Shown piece by piece: positions 1 to 8,843 of a stretch of 64,000 bases of DNA (the first letter of the stretch is position 1; each line of letters begins with the position of its first letter). The stretch lies in the NCBI RefSeq assembly GCF_947487605.1, contig NZ_CANKXK010000003.1:62001-126000 (forward strand). Reading direction: 5' to 3'. The notes beneath the pieces were generated by a model that saw nothing but the letters and a program-made list of their open reading frames with translations, was not told the DNA's origin and did not search any database. Source of the DNA: an uncultured Algibacter sp. (lineage in GTDB: Bacteria > Bacteroidota > Bacteroidia > Flavobacteriales > Flavobacteriaceae). The position numbers and the translations under genes are program-made.

Positions 1-175
1 ATTTCAAATTTAACGACCCTACTAAATCTTGATGTACTTTACTAATAGTATTACCCGCATTGGATGTGCTAAACACAAAATCAATTTCAGTTTCAGGATG
101 ATTAATTAATAATCTAATTAACTCTCCAGCGGTATAACCTGCACCTCCAATAATTCCAACTTTTATTTTTCCCAT
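1..175 (-). CDS. argC: N-acetyl-gamma-glutamyl-phosphate reductase, N-terminal part (cut by window edge)
   Basis: Only the first 58 codons are inside the window; the gene runs off the left edge. The ATG is at 173-175 on the minus strand. The protein opens with a Rossmann NAD(P)-binding motif (VGIIGGAGYTAGELIRLL), the classical start of ArgC. ArgC reduces N-acylglutamyl phosphate to the semialdehyde in arginine biosynthesis; in Bacteroidota the acyl group in this pathway may be succinyl. It follows argG on the same strand after 180 bases that hold two hairpin-forming repeats, so co-transcription is likely but may be damped. The assignment rests on the N-terminal motif and the neighbour. Confidence 0.88.
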   Translation of the reverse strand, partial: MGKIKVGIIGGAGYTAGELIRLLINHPETEIDFVFSTSNAGNTISKVHQDLVGSLNLK

Positions 176-191
176 CTTTTATTCAATTAAT

Positions 192-276
192 GTCATATCG
201 AAATGAGGTTCGATTGAGATATCTCATAATATAGCGCTGCTTAAATTATGTGATTTCTCCTCTGTCGAAATATGAC
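192..276. repeat. Imperfect palindromic intergenic repeat
   Basis: The left arm starts GTCATATCGAAATGAGG and the right arm, read on the other strand, starts GTCATATTTCGACAGAGG. The arms pair imperfectly over about 30 bases. The GTCA...TCGA pattern resembles dispersed intergenic repeats common in Flavobacteria. It lies between argG and argC and could fold in the transcript. No coding potential is seen. Confidence 0.55.
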
Positions 277-314
277 TAAAATGTTTTCATTTTTATCTAC
301 TTACTAAAGTTTCC

Positions 315-347
315 AGACCTACAAGGTTTTTAAAACCTCGCAGGTCT
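315..347 (-). terminator. Hairpin downstream of argG (terminator-like or processing repeat)
   Basis: This 33-base palindrome has AGACCT/AGGTCT ends and AGGTTTT/AAAACCT inside. On the minus strand two positions that mismatch on the plus strand become G-U pairs, so the hairpin is essentially fully paired only in RNA made from the argG strand. There is no good T-run after it, so it may slow, process or partly terminate transcription between argG and argC rather than stop it. Confidence 0.5.
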
Positions 348-355
348 CAAAACAA

Positions 356-1531
356 CTAAGAGTTTACTTGTCTATAAATTTTATTTTGATTTCCAATTAT
401 CTTAATAAATCCTTTAGCATCATCGGCAGTCCACGCTTTATTTTCTTCACCATAAGTACTAAACTTACTAGACATTAAATCATGTTCTGATACAATGCCA
501 TCTAAAGAAAAATGATACGGTTTTAAAGATACCACAACATCACCAGAAACCATTTTTTGAGAACTTTGTAAAAAAGCTTCAGTATCACGCATTACAGGAT
601 CTAAATACTGCCCTTCATGTAAATGCATCCCATAGAAACTAGACAAATATTCTTTGTGTTGTAATTGCCATTTTGTTAAAGTATGTTTCTCTAACAAATG
701 ATGTGCTTTTACAGTAATTAGAGCCGCCGCAGCTTCAAAACCAACGCGCCCTTTAGTACCTACAATGGTATCTCCAACATGAATATCCCTACCAATAGCA
801 TAAGCAGAAGCGATGTCATTTAACTTTTCAATATTAACTTCAGGTGCTTGTTCTTCACCGTTTAGCGCAACAAATTCACCATTTTTAAAAGTTAATGTCA
901 CTTTTTCTTCACCTTCTTTTTCTAATTGAGACGGATACGCTTCACTTGGTAAAGGCTTTTCAGACTCTAACGTTTCAACACCACCAACGCTAGTTCCCCA
1001 AAGGCCTTTATTAACAGAGTATTTCGATTTTTCCCAAGGCATATCAATCCCTTCAGATTTTAAATAATCAATTTCTTCCTGTCTTGTTAATTTTTGGTCT
1101 CTTATTGGCGTAATAATCTCAATATTTGATGCCAATGTTTGAAAAATCATATCAAAACGCACTTGGTCGTTTCCAGCACCAGTACTACCGTGGGCAATAT
1201 ATTCTGCATCAATACTTTTAGCGTATTCTATAATTTCAATAGCTTGTATAATACGTTCTGCACTTACAGAAAGTGGGTATGTACTGTTTTTTAATACGTT
1301 TCCAAATATTAAATACTTCACTACTTTTTGGTAAAACGTTGCTACCGCATCAATATTTTTATAGGTAGTAACCCCCATTTTATAAGCGTTACTTTCTATA
1401 TGTTTTATTTCATCATTTGTAAATCCACCTGTATTTACACTTACCGCATGAACTTCATATTCCTTTGACAAACTTACTGCACAATACGATGTATCAAGTC
1501 CGCCACTGTAAGCAATTACTAATTTTTTCAT
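356..1531 (-). CDS. argG: Argininosuccinate synthase
   Basis: The 391-residue protein joins citrulline and aspartate with ATP to give argininosuccinate, the penultimate step of arginine synthesis, in the cytosol. The ATP pyrophosphatase loop SGGLDTS is at residues 9-15, and the length and overall sequence fit the family. It sits 36 bases downstream of a GNAT acetyltransferase gene and upstream of argC, all on the minus strand, which is the usual arginine cluster arrangement in Flavobacteriaceae. Nothing odd is seen in the sequence. Confidence 0.96.
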   Translation of the reverse strand: MKKLVIAYSGGLDTSYCAVSLSKEYEVHAVSVNTGGFTNDEIKHIESNAYKMGVTTYKNIDAVATFYQKVVKYLIFGNVLKNSTYPLSVSAERIIQAIEIIEYAKSIDAEYIAHGSTGAGNDQVRFDMIFQTLASNIEIITPIRDQKLTRQEEIDYLKSEGIDMPWEKSKYSVNKGLWGTSVGGVETLESEKPLPSEAYPSQLEKEGEEKVTLTFKNGEFVALNGEEQAPEVNIEKLNDIASAYAIGRDIHVGDTIVGTKGRVGFEAAAALITVKAHHLLEKHTLTKWQLQHKEYLSSFYGMHLHEGQYLDPVMRDTEAFLQSSQKMVSGDVVVSLKPYHFSLDGIVSEHDLMSSKFSTYGEENKAWTADDAKGFIKIIGNQNKIYRQVNS

Positions 1532-1567
1532 TTTTTATTATTTTTTCATTTCCGCGAAAGCGATAAT

Positions 1568-2182
1568 TTATTTTTTATCTTTTTTTAGAAACAATGCTTC
1601 TTTAATTTTCTTTAATCTTTTAAAAGTCTTTTCCTTTATAGGTTTTATCTTTTCTTTCTTTGCATTTGGGTCGTATAGCATTCCTGTACACAAACACATT
1701 TTTCTGTTAGTGCGTGTCAAAACATCATAATTTTTACAAGTTTGACAGCCATCCCAAAAGGTTTGGTCGTCTGTTAATTCTGAAAACGGAACTGGTTTAT
1801 ACCCTAAATCGCTATTCATTTTCATTACAGCAGGCCCTGTGGTAATACTAAACACTTTCGCATTTGGGAATTTATTTCTAGAATGCTCAAAAACTTTAAG
1901 CTTTATTTTTTTCGCTAAACCTTTACCTCTATAATCTGGATGCACAATTAATCCTGAATTGGCTACAAATTTACCATGACCCCATTTTTCTATATAGCAA
2001 AATCCAGCAAACTTACCATTATCTAAAGCTATAACAGCGTTACCATTTTCCATTTTTGAAGCAACATATTCAGGTGTACGTCTAGCAATACCAGTACCAC
2101 GTACCTGTGCAGAAGATGCAATGGTATCGCAGATAGCTTCTGCGTATTTAATATGTGATTTATCGGCTATTACAACCTTCAT
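1568..2182 (-). CDS. GNAT-family N-acetyltransferase of the arginine cluster
   Basis: The 204-residue protein has a GNAT fold; the acetyl-CoA loop is RGKGLA at residues 85-90, preceded by the usual beta-strand NSGLIVHPDY. A cysteine cluster follows the domain (C146, C149, C163, C165) and then a Lys-rich tail of about 35 residues. The cluster could bind a metal or be structural; that is inference. It is the first gene of the argG-argC direction, which suggests a role in arginine synthesis (acylation of glutamate or a related step), but the true substrate cannot be read from the sequence. Confidence 0.8.
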   Translation of the reverse strand: MKVVIADKSHIKYAEAICDTIASSAQVRGTGIARRTPEYVASKMENGNAVIALDNGKFAGFCYIEKWGHGKFVANSGLIVHPDYRGKGLAKKIKLKVFEHSRNKFPNAKVFSITTGPAVMKMNSDLGYKPVPFSELTDDQTFWDGCQTCKNYDVLTRTNRKMCLCTGMLYDPNAKKEKIKPIKEKTFKRLKKIKEALFLKKDKK

Positions 2183-2661
2183 TTTCCTAATTTAATAAAT
2201 ATAATTGTTTTGATTTTTTTTTGAATGCTGAACTGGACTCACCTAGTTCAATAAAATTTAGACATACCCTTACGGGCGACGAGGAAAACGACGACGCATA
2301 ATAGAACTGTTGTTAATTGATGAATTAACTTTATTTTGTAATGCTATGATAAAAAAATTGGACACTTTTTGAAAAATTAAAATTACGTTTTTGGTTTACT
2401 TATCTGACTATTAGAAGCGACGGCGACAGCGCACGGGCAAACCGGGTGTAGTAAAACGTATTTTATTTTTTGAATTTTTCATTATGTAAAACTAAAACTT
2501 ATTTTTAAAAAAGCCTTGTTTACACAGGATTTTTTGATAAAAATTATTGAAATCTCGATTTTTAGATGATTTTGTTTTAAAAAATTTAATAATTACACCT
2601 TTTGATATAAAAACCGTGCCATAAATAGTAAAATACAATAAGCCTTGGAGTGCTATTAGTA
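2183..2661. other. Gene-free stretch upstream of the arginine cluster
   Basis: I see no credible gene in these 479 bases. Two short patches, around 2265-2300 and 2413-2450, are much richer in GC than their surroundings and carry CGACG-type words (for example cgacgacgc and gcgacggcgacagcg), unlike the rest of the window. They look like relics of something foreign or decayed. The promoter of the arginine cluster must be here, but I could not find a full TAnnTTTG box on the minus strand. Confidence 0.5.
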
Positions 2662-3036
2662 TTATTTTTTCAGCAAATACACCACGGCTATAGCCGATAT
2701 AAGTAAGCCTAAAAATTCGCGTGTACCTTCTAAATAAGATTTTTCATAAACCATTTCCCCGAAAAGCTCATTTTTGTTTTCAGTTTGCAACCAGTCAACC
2801 ACAAAATAAAAATAGGTTGAAGCATACAGTAAAAGTGCTACTAAAATACCCCATAAGATTATTTTAGGAATTGTTTTATAATTAGAAACCAGCATCAATA
2901 ATGCTATTAAGAGGTATATGCTAACCCATAGCAAAGGGTCTGGGTCATTTAATTGTAAGTAGGCAAAAAGCAAGAACAAAACGAATAAAACAAAGCTAAT
3001 TATTCTTCGTTTTTTTGAAGCTTCTCCATAGACCAT
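2662..3036 (-). CDS. TMEM220-like small membrane protein
   Basis: The 124-residue protein has four predicted membrane segments (about 11-27, 34-50, 56-78 and 107-122). The signature LQLNDPDPLLW after the first helix identifies the transmembrane 220 family, whose function is unknown. The gene stands alone: the azurin gene upstream ends with its own terminator. A good -7 box (TAAATTTG on the minus strand, 3071-3078) places the transcript start roughly 28 bases before the ATG. Confidence 0.8.
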   Translation of the reverse strand: MVYGEASKKRRIISFVLFVLFLLFAYLQLNDPDPLLWVSIYLLIALLMLVSNYKTIPKIILWGILVALLLYASTYFYFVVDWLQTENKNELFGEMVYEKSYLEGTREFLGLLISAIAVVYLLKK

Positions 3037-3070
3037 AACTTATGTTTAAATGTTGCTAGCTGTAAAGCTA

Positions 3071-3078
3071 CAAATTTA
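3071..3078 (-). promoter_or_regulatory. Putative -7 promoter box of the TMEM220 gene
   Basis: TAAATTTG on the minus strand matches the Bacteroidota TAnnTTTG consensus exactly, about 35 bases upstream of the ATG at 3036. The -33 element is only a T-run (GTTTT) about 19 bases upstream. Confidence 0.5.
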
Positions 3079-3109
3079 GAAGCATATACTTTTAGCTAAA
3101 ACTTTGCAT

Positions 3110-3139
3110 AAAAAAAACGGTAGAGTCTAAACTTTACCG
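3110..3139 (-). terminator. Rho-independent terminator of the azurin gene
   Basis: On the minus strand the sequence forms a CGGTA(A)AG/CTCTACCG stem of about nine pairs with one mismatch and a four-base loop, followed by eight T. It lies 25 bases after the azurin stop codon. Confidence 0.8.
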
Positions 3140-3163
3140 CCTCTTTTAATTTTAAAATAGCGT

Positions 3164-3670
3164 TTATTCTACAATAAACTTACCTTTCATCAAACCAGAA
3201 TGTCCTGGGAAACTACATAAAAATTCATAAGTTCCTGCCTCTGGAGCATCAAACTCAACAACCGATACTTGCCCGCCTCCAATTAAATCTGAATGCGCAA
3301 TAATATCTTCTGAGTTTTTTGGTATATACTTATTATCTCTTTGTGTTGCTGCTTTAGCTGCAAAAGCTGTTAAATCAACACCTTTTTTAAGAATTACGAT
3401 ATTATGTCCCATCACATTAACATCGAGTTTTCCAATATGCTTCAACGTTAACTTAACTTTTTGACCAGCTTTAACCTTGATTTCTTTTTTATTGAATTGC
3501 ATCGCATCATTTGATGTTATGATAACATCATTTGGATTGCTTTCTGCTTTTTTTGAAACCTCAGATTTTTTCTCGTAACTAAATCCTTCTTTTTTCTTTT
3601 CTTCTTTTCCTCCGCAACCTATTACCGTTATTGAAAAAATGGCTAAAACTATAATTCTAAGTGTTTTCAT
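3164..3670 (-). CDS. Azurin-type blue copper lipoprotein
   Basis: The 168-residue protein is a cupredoxin electron carrier. The N-terminus is a lipoprotein signal with lipobox cysteine C19 (SITVIGC), followed by a charged Lys/Glu linker to about residue 45. The type 1 copper site is complete: H89 (in MGHNIVI), C152, H157 and M161 (in LCSFPGHSGLM). It should be anchored in the periplasm or outer membrane and shuttle electrons, for example to a cytochrome c peroxidase or terminal oxidase. No partner is encoded nearby. Gene boundaries are clear and a terminator follows. Confidence 0.92.
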   Translation of the reverse strand: MKTLRIIVLAIFSITVIGCGGKEEKKKEGFSYEKKSEVSKKAESNPNDVIITSNDAMQFNKKEIKVKAGQKVKLTLKHIGKLDVNVMGHNIVILKKGVDLTAFAAKAATQRDNKYIPKNSEDIIAHSDLIGGGQVSVVEFDAPEAGTYEFLCSFPGHSGLMKGKFIVE

Positions 3671-3708
3671 ATTTTATAAATTTCTGCAATAAATCTAGTG
3701 AATTCTAT

Positions 3709-5301
3709 TTACAAAATATAATCTGTACTAATAAAATTAGAAGTCTTTTTTTCAAGTAATTCACTTAAAATCTCATTATTATATGCATTATCTTTTGATG
3801 CTACAAAAGTTCTTATAGAGAAGGAACGCAATGCATCATGAACACTCAAAGTTCCATATGCTGAATCCTTTCTACCTGTAAAGGGATATACATCTGGTCC
3901 TCTTTGGCATGAACTATTTAGATTAACACGACAAACTAAATTAACTAGAGTATCTATTAATGGAGATAGCGTATTTACATTTTTACCAAATAAACTTACT
4001 TGTTGTCCATAATTCGATTCTGCCATATCATCGAGAGGTTCTTCAATATCTGAGAAAGAAACAATAGGTACTACAGGTCCAAATTGTTCTTCTTTAAAAA
4101 CACGCATCTCCTTGTTTACTGGATACAATAACGCAGGAAAAATAAAATTATTGGTAGTTTCACCTCCTTTAATATTCAATACTTTAGCTCCTTTTTCTTT
4201 AGCATCATCAATTAATTCTTGAATATATTCTGGTTTGTCTTCTTCAGGTAATGGTGTTAATTTAACTCCTTCTTCCCAAGGGTTACCGAATTTAAGCTGA
4301 TCTACTTTATACGAAAATCTTCTATTAAATTCTTCAACAACAGATTCGTGCACATACAATACTTTAAGTGCAGTACAACGTTGTCCGTTAAAAGATAATG
4401 TTCCTGCTATACATTCTTCAACTGCTAAATCTAAATCGGCATCTGGCAATACTATTGCTGGATTTTTGGCTTCTAAGCCTAAAACCATACGCAATCTATT
4501 TCCTTTTGGGTGTTGTGCTTGCAATGCATTTGCAGATTTACTATTCCCGATTAATGCCAATACGTCTATTTTACCAGACTTCATAATTGGAGTTGCTAGC
4601 ACACGACCACGACCATATACTATGTTTACAACACCTTCTGGAAAACTACTTTGAAATGCTTCTAATAATGGTAAAATAAGTAATACACCTATTTTTGCAG
4701 GCTTAAAAATTACTGGATTTCCCATAATTAAAGCTGGAATCAACAATGTAAAAGTCTCATTTAGCGGATAATTATAAGGCCCTAAACACAATACAACTCC
4801 TAGTGGTCCTCTACGAATATGTGCATAAACACCACCATTTTTTTCAAACTTTGCTGAACCTCGGTCAATTTCTTTATAAGCTTCAATTGTATCATAAATA
4901 TAATCTACGGTTCTATCAAACTCTTTTTCAGAATCTGGTAAATTTTTCCCTATTTCCCACATTAAAAGCTTAACAACTTCTTGACGCTTGGTCTTCATTT
5001 GTTCAACAAACGATTCCATACACGCAATTCTATCGGCTACTTTCATAGTTGGCCATAAACCTTTCCCATTATCATAAGCTGATGTTGCTGAATTAAGAGC
5101 ATCCATTGCTTCCTTTTCTCCCAACTGAGGAATCGTTCCTAATAACGTTGGTTTATAATCTTTTGTTGATGAAATGGTTGAAAAGACTTCGGCTGTTTCG
5201 CCGCTCCATTGTTTTAATTCACCATCAATTAAATAAGTGTTTTGATGTAAAAGTGATTTGATTTTATATTCTTCTGGAATTTCTAAAAAAGTATTTTTCA
5301 T
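3709..5301 (-). CDS. gapN: NADP-dependent glyceraldehyde-3-phosphate dehydrogenase (aldehyde dehydrogenase family)
   Basis: The 530-residue protein belongs to the aldehyde dehydrogenase superfamily with all key residues: N177 (PYNYPL), K200 (FKPAK), E277 and catalytic C309 (FNGQRC). The C-terminal block [20 protein letters not shown] is typical of the GapN-like group of Bacteroidota. GapN oxidises glyceraldehyde-3-phosphate directly to 3-phosphoglycerate and makes NADPH without ATP. The exact substrate is inferred by family; another aldehyde is possible. A TAGGTTTG box lies at 5333-5340, so it probably has its own promoter rather than being read from ilvA. Confidence 0.85.
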   Translation of the reverse strand: MKNTFLEIPEEYKIKSLLHQNTYLIDGELKQWSGETAEVFSTISSTKDYKPTLLGTIPQLGEKEAMDALNSATSAYDNGKGLWPTMKVADRIACMESFVEQMKTKRQEVVKLLMWEIGKNLPDSEKEFDRTVDYIYDTIEAYKEIDRGSAKFEKNGGVYAHIRRGPLGVVLCLGPYNYPLNETFTLLIPALIMGNPVIFKPAKIGVLLILPLLEAFQSSFPEGVVNIVYGRGRVLATPIMKSGKIDVLALIGNSKSANALQAQHPKGNRLRMVLGLEAKNPAIVLPDADLDLAVEECIAGTLSFNGQRCTALKVLYVHESVVEEFNRRFSYKVDQLKFGNPWEEGVKLTPLPEEDKPEYIQELIDDAKEKGAKVLNIKGGETTNNFIFPALLYPVNKEMRVFKEEQFGPVVPIVSFSDIEEPLDDMAESNYGQQVSLFGKNVNTLSPLIDTLVNLVCRVNLNSSCQRGPDVYPFTGRKDSAYGTLSVHDALRSFSIRTFVASKDNAYNNEILSELLEKKTSNFISTDYIL

Positions 5302-5332
5302 AATCTGAAAATTTAAGAGTACTAATTTACTA

Positions 5333-5340
5333 CAAACCTA
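5333..5340 (-). promoter_or_regulatory. Putative -7 promoter box of gapN
   Basis: TAGGTTTG on the minus strand matches TAnnTTTG exactly and lies 31 bases upstream of the gapN ATG. A TTTG lies upstream at 14 bases, shorter than the usual -33 spacing. Confidence 0.5.
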
Positions 5341-5434
5341 ATTATAATAAGACTCAAACGTAATATAAACAACAGAATACACACGAAAACGATGTAGAAG
5401 AGCTTACCAAAAAAAGGCGACAAAATGCTATATA

Positions 5435-6700
5435 CTATACTAAAAATTGAAATAAATCTGGCTTATCGTTTAGATAATCTCCGTAAAAATTATGAGCCAT
5501 CATTTTAGCAATAAGTGGCTCTAAGTCTGTGGCAGATTTTAATTGCACCCCTACTACTGCCGATCCATTTTCTCTATTCGTCTTTTTTGCATATTGAAAA
5601 TAAGTAATATCATCATTCTCTCCTAAAATATCGACCACAAAATCTTTTAAAGCACCCGCTCGCTGTGGAAATTTTACAATAAAATAGTGTTTTAAATTGG
5701 CATATAATAAAGCACGTTCTTTTATTTCGGATGTTCGAGTAATATCATTGTTGCTTCCGCTTACAACGCATACCACTTTTTTACCCTTAATCTCATCAGC
5801 ATAAAAATCTAGTGCTGCAATACTTAATGCACCTGCTGGCTCAACTACAACTGCATCTTTGTTATAAAGTTCTAAAATAGTTTCGCAAACTTTACCTTCT
5901 GGAACGGTAATCATATCATCTAGATTCACTTTACAGATTTCAAAATTCAAATCGCCAACACGTTTTACTGCGGCACCATCTATAAATTTTTCGATAGATT
6001 CTAATGTTGTATTTTTATTGTTTTTAATAGATTCAGTCATCGACGGAGCACCTTCTGGCTCAACACCAATAATTTTTGTACTTGGAGACAGCTCCTTAAA
6101 CACTGTCGATAATCCCGAGGCTAATCCACCTCCTCCAACTGCTAAAAACACGTAGTCAATTGGTGTTTCTGATTGTTGTATAATTTCTAAACCAATAGTG
6201 GCTTGTCCTTCAATTACCTTTTCATCGTTAAAAGGATGTATAAATGTTTTTCCTAATTTTTCACACTCTAACATGGCTGCGTGATATGCATCATCAAACG
6301 TATCTCCTTCTAATTTAATTTCAATAAAATCTTCGCCAAACATTTTTACCTGTTCCACCTTTTGGTTTGGTGTTGGAGCAGGCATATAAATAGTCCCTTT
6401 TATTTTTAAAAGTTTACAAGACAAAGCAACACCTTGCGCATGATTCCCTGCACTTGCACATACCACACCGCTCTCAGATTGCTTAGAAGTTAATGAGTTT
6501 AATTTATTATAAGCACCTCTTATTTTGTACGATCGTACTTGTTGTAAATCTTCACGTTTAAAAAAAATATCTGCATTAAAGCGCTTTGAATATCGTAAAC
6601 TAGAGCTTAAAGGTGTGACTGCCGATACGTTTTTAATTGTTTTAGCAGCAGCCTTTACATCATCTATACTAGGAAAATAGGATTGTTTTTCCTGATTCAT
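5435..6700 (-). CDS. ilvA: Threonine ammonia-lyase (threonine deaminase)
   Basis: It deaminates threonine to 2-oxobutanoate, the entry to isoleucine. I place the start at the ATG at 6698-6700 (421 residues, MNQEKQSYFPSI), because a longer reading frame up to 6757 would run through the ilvC terminator hairpin. The PLP lysine is K59 in SYKIRGAYNK, the phosphate loop is around SAGNHAQG, and a single C-terminal ACT-like domain (HYFIVKFPQRAGALKDF onward) should give allosteric control by isoleucine. It is the last ilv gene, behind a terminator, so expression may depend on partial readthrough. Confidence 0.94.
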   Translation of the reverse strand: MNQEKQSYFPSIDDVKAAAKTIKNVSAVTPLSSSLRYSKRFNADIFFKREDLQQVRSYKIRGAYNKLNSLTSKQSESGVVCASAGNHAQGVALSCKLLKIKGTIYMPAPTPNQKVEQVKMFGEDFIEIKLEGDTFDDAYHAAMLECEKLGKTFIHPFNDEKVIEGQATIGLEIIQQSETPIDYVFLAVGGGGLASGLSTVFKELSPSTKIIGVEPEGAPSMTESIKNNKNTTLESIEKFIDGAAVKRVGDLNFEICKVNLDDMITVPEGKVCETILELYNKDAVVVEPAGALSIAALDFYADEIKGKKVVCVVSGSNNDITRTSEIKERALLYANLKHYFIVKFPQRAGALKDFVVDILGENDDITYFQYAKKTNRENGSAVVGVQLKSATDLEPLIAKMMAHNFYGDYLNDKPDLFQFLV

Positions 6701-6747
6701 ATTTTTATAATTTACTAAAAAAGTTATACCAATTCTATTAAATAAAA

Positions 6748-6776
6748 AACCTGTCAAAAATAAAATCCGACAGGTT
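6748..6776 (-). terminator. Terminator hairpin between ilvC and ilvA
   Basis: On the minus strand AACCTGTC pairs perfectly with GACAGGTT (8 bp, 13-base loop) and is followed by TTTTATT. It sits 31 bases after the ilvC stop and about 50 bases before the ilvA ATG. Confidence 0.75.
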
Positions 6777-6806
6777 CTAAAAAATATAGTTTAGTTTAGT
6801 TGTGTT

Positions 6807-8282
6807 CTATACTATTGGTTTCATTGCTGTCATAGATGCTCTTAAAAACTCACCTACTTTTTCAACTGGATGATTTCTTAAAGCTGCATTTACTTCAATA
6901 AGCTTAGCGTTATCAACACCTTCGCCATTATCTTTTGCATAAGGTTTTCCTATAACATCTGTTTTGATGGTTTTCATGAAATCGGTTAATAAAGGCTTAC
7001 AAGCATGATCAAATAAATAACATCCGTATTCTGCTGTATCAGAAATTACAGAGTTCATTTCATATAACTTCTTTCTTGCAATGGTGTTTGCAATAAGTGG
7101 CGTTTCGTGTAATGATTCGTAGTATGCAGAGGCATCAATAATCCCTGAGTCAGTCATAGCTTCAAAAGCTAACTCAACACCTGCTCTTACCATAGCTACC
7201 ATTAGGACACCATTATCATAATATTCTTGCTCTGAAATTTCAACATCTCCAGCTGGTGTTTTCTCAAAGTTCGTTTCAGCAGTTGCTGCTCTCCATCCTA
7301 ATAAATCTTTATCATCGTTAGCCCAATCTGCCATCATACCTGCAGAAAAACGCCCTTCAATAATATCATCCATGTGTTTTTGGAATAACGGACGCATGAT
7401 ATCTTTTAACTCTTCAGATAATTCAAAAGCTTTAATTTTTGCCTTGTTAGACAAACGATCCATCATGTTAGTGACACCACCATATTTAAGTCCTTCTGTT
7501 ACCGTTTCCCAACCGTATTGAATTAATTTTGAAGCATATCCAGCATCAATACCTTCTTCAACCATTTTATCAAAACAAAGGATAGACCCTGTTTGTAACA
7601 ATCCACAAAGAATGGTTTGCTCTCCCATTAAATCTGATTTTACCTCAGCAATAAAAGACGATGCTAAAACACCTGCTCTATCACCACCAGTTGCAACAGC
7701 ATAAGCTTTTGCTTGTGCCCAACCTTTCCCTTCTGGATCATTTTCTTCATGAACAGCAATTAATGTTGGTACACCAAATCCTCTTTTATACTCTTCTCTT
7801 ACTTCTGTACCAGGGCACTTAGGTGCTACCATGATTACAGTTAAGTCTTTTCTAATTTGCATCCCTTCCTCAACAATATTAAAACCATGAGAATACGATA
7901 AAGTAGCTCCTTTTTTCATTAAAGGCATTACGGTATTTACAGCATTTGTATGTTGCTTATCTGGTGTTAGATTTAACACTAAATCTGCAGTAGGAATTAA
8001 CTCTTGATAATTACCAACAGTAAATCCGTTTTCTGTAGCATTTAAAAAAGATTGACGTTTTTCTGCAATTGCAGCATCACGCAATGCATAAGAAATATCT
8101 AAACCAGAATCTCTCATATTCAACCCTTGGTTTAAACCTTGAGCTCCGCATCCTACGATAACAATTTTCTTCCCTTTTAATGCATTTACGCCATCTGTAA
8201 ATTCTGAAGCGTCCATAAATCTACACTTCGATAATTGATCTAATTTATCTCTTAAAGATAGTGTGTTAAAATAATTTCCCAT
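6807..8282 (-). CDS. ilvC: Ketol-acid reductoisomerase, class II
   Basis: The 491-residue enzyme isomerises and reduces acetolactate and acetohydroxybutyrate with NADPH to the dihydroxy acids of the valine/leucine and isoleucine pathways. The length shows the long class II form with a duplicated C-terminal knotted domain, rather than the roughly 330-residue class I form. The Rossmann motif [12 protein letters not shown] is near residues 42-53. It lies 15 bases after ilvN in the ilvDBNC operon and is followed by a terminator. Confidence 0.96.
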   Translation of the reverse strand: MGNYFNTLSLRDKLDQLSKCRFMDASEFTDGVNALKGKKIVIVGCGAQGLNQGLNMRDSGLDISYALRDAAIAEKRQSFLNATENGFTVGNYQELIPTADLVLNLTPDKQHTNAVNTVMPLMKKGATLSYSHGFNIVEEGMQIRKDLTVIMVAPKCPGTEVREEYKRGFGVPTLIAVHEENDPEGKGWAQAKAYAVATGGDRAGVLASSFIAEVKSDLMGEQTILCGLLQTGSILCFDKMVEEGIDAGYASKLIQYGWETVTEGLKYGGVTNMMDRLSNKAKIKAFELSEELKDIMRPLFQKHMDDIIEGRFSAGMMADWANDDKDLLGWRAATAETNFEKTPAGDVEISEQEYYDNGVLMVAMVRAGVELAFEAMTDSGIIDASAYYESLHETPLIANTIARKKLYEMNSVISDTAEYGCYLFDHACKPLLTDFMKTIKTDVIGKPYAKDNGEGVDNAKLIEVNAALRNHPVEKVGEFLRASMTAMKPIV

Positions 8283-8297
8283 TCTATTTAATTGTAA

Positions 8298-8831
8298 TTA
8301 TTGGTTATTGAATGCTGATAGCATTTCAGTTATTTTCATTTCGTCTTTTGTTACTGCAATTCTTCCTGAACGTACAAATTGCATAATGCCAAACACGTTT
8401 AAATCTCGACGTAAAGATTCAATCTCATTTCTTCTACCCGATTTTTCAAGTACAAAAAATTCTTTATTTACGGTTACTATATTAGAATCACTTTCCTTTA
8501 TTATATTTTGAATTTGTGGTTCATCAAAAAGTAAATCAGACTTTATTTTGAACATGCAAGATTCAGTAAAAATAGTCTCTTCATCTGTGTGACAATAAGC
8601 CTTTATTGTTTCTACTTGCTTTTCAATCTGTTTAACAATTTTTATAGCATTTGTTTCTGTAACATTAACAACAATAACGAAACGATTAACACCGTCAATC
8701 TCTGATTGAGAAGTGGTTAAGCTTTCTATATTGATATGTCTTCGCTGAAAAATAGCGGAAATCCGATTCAATAAACCGATATTATTTTCGGTATATACTG
8801 ATATAGTTAGTGATTTTATCTCTTCGTTCAT
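8298..8831 (-). CDS. ilvN: Acetolactate synthase small (regulatory) subunit
   Basis: The 177-residue protein has an N-terminal ACT domain (SLTISVYTENNIGLLNRISAIF...) that binds the feedback inhibitor valine, and the usual C-terminal regulatory domain. It partners IlvB, whose gene ends 12 bases upstream. It is of standard length with the start at ATG 8829-8831. Confidence 0.95.
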   Translation of the reverse strand: MNEEIKSLTISVYTENNIGLLNRISAIFQRRHINIESLTTSQSEIDGVNRFVIVVNVTETNAIKIVKQIEKQVETIKAYCHTDEETIFTESCMFKIKSDLLFDEPQIQNIIKESDSNIVTVNKEFFVLEKSGRRNEIESLRRDLNVFGIMQFVRSGRIAVTKDEMKITEMLSAFNNQ

Positions 8832-8843
8832 GTCTTTTTTAAT

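Noticed and set aside
200-220. T-loop-like GGTTCGATT suggesting a tRNA
   Set aside because: No acceptor or anticodon stems can be formed around it; it is part of an imperfect palindromic repeat.
6701-6757. Longer N-terminus of threonine deaminase
   Set aside because: The added codons run through the ilvC terminator hairpin and have no family similarity.
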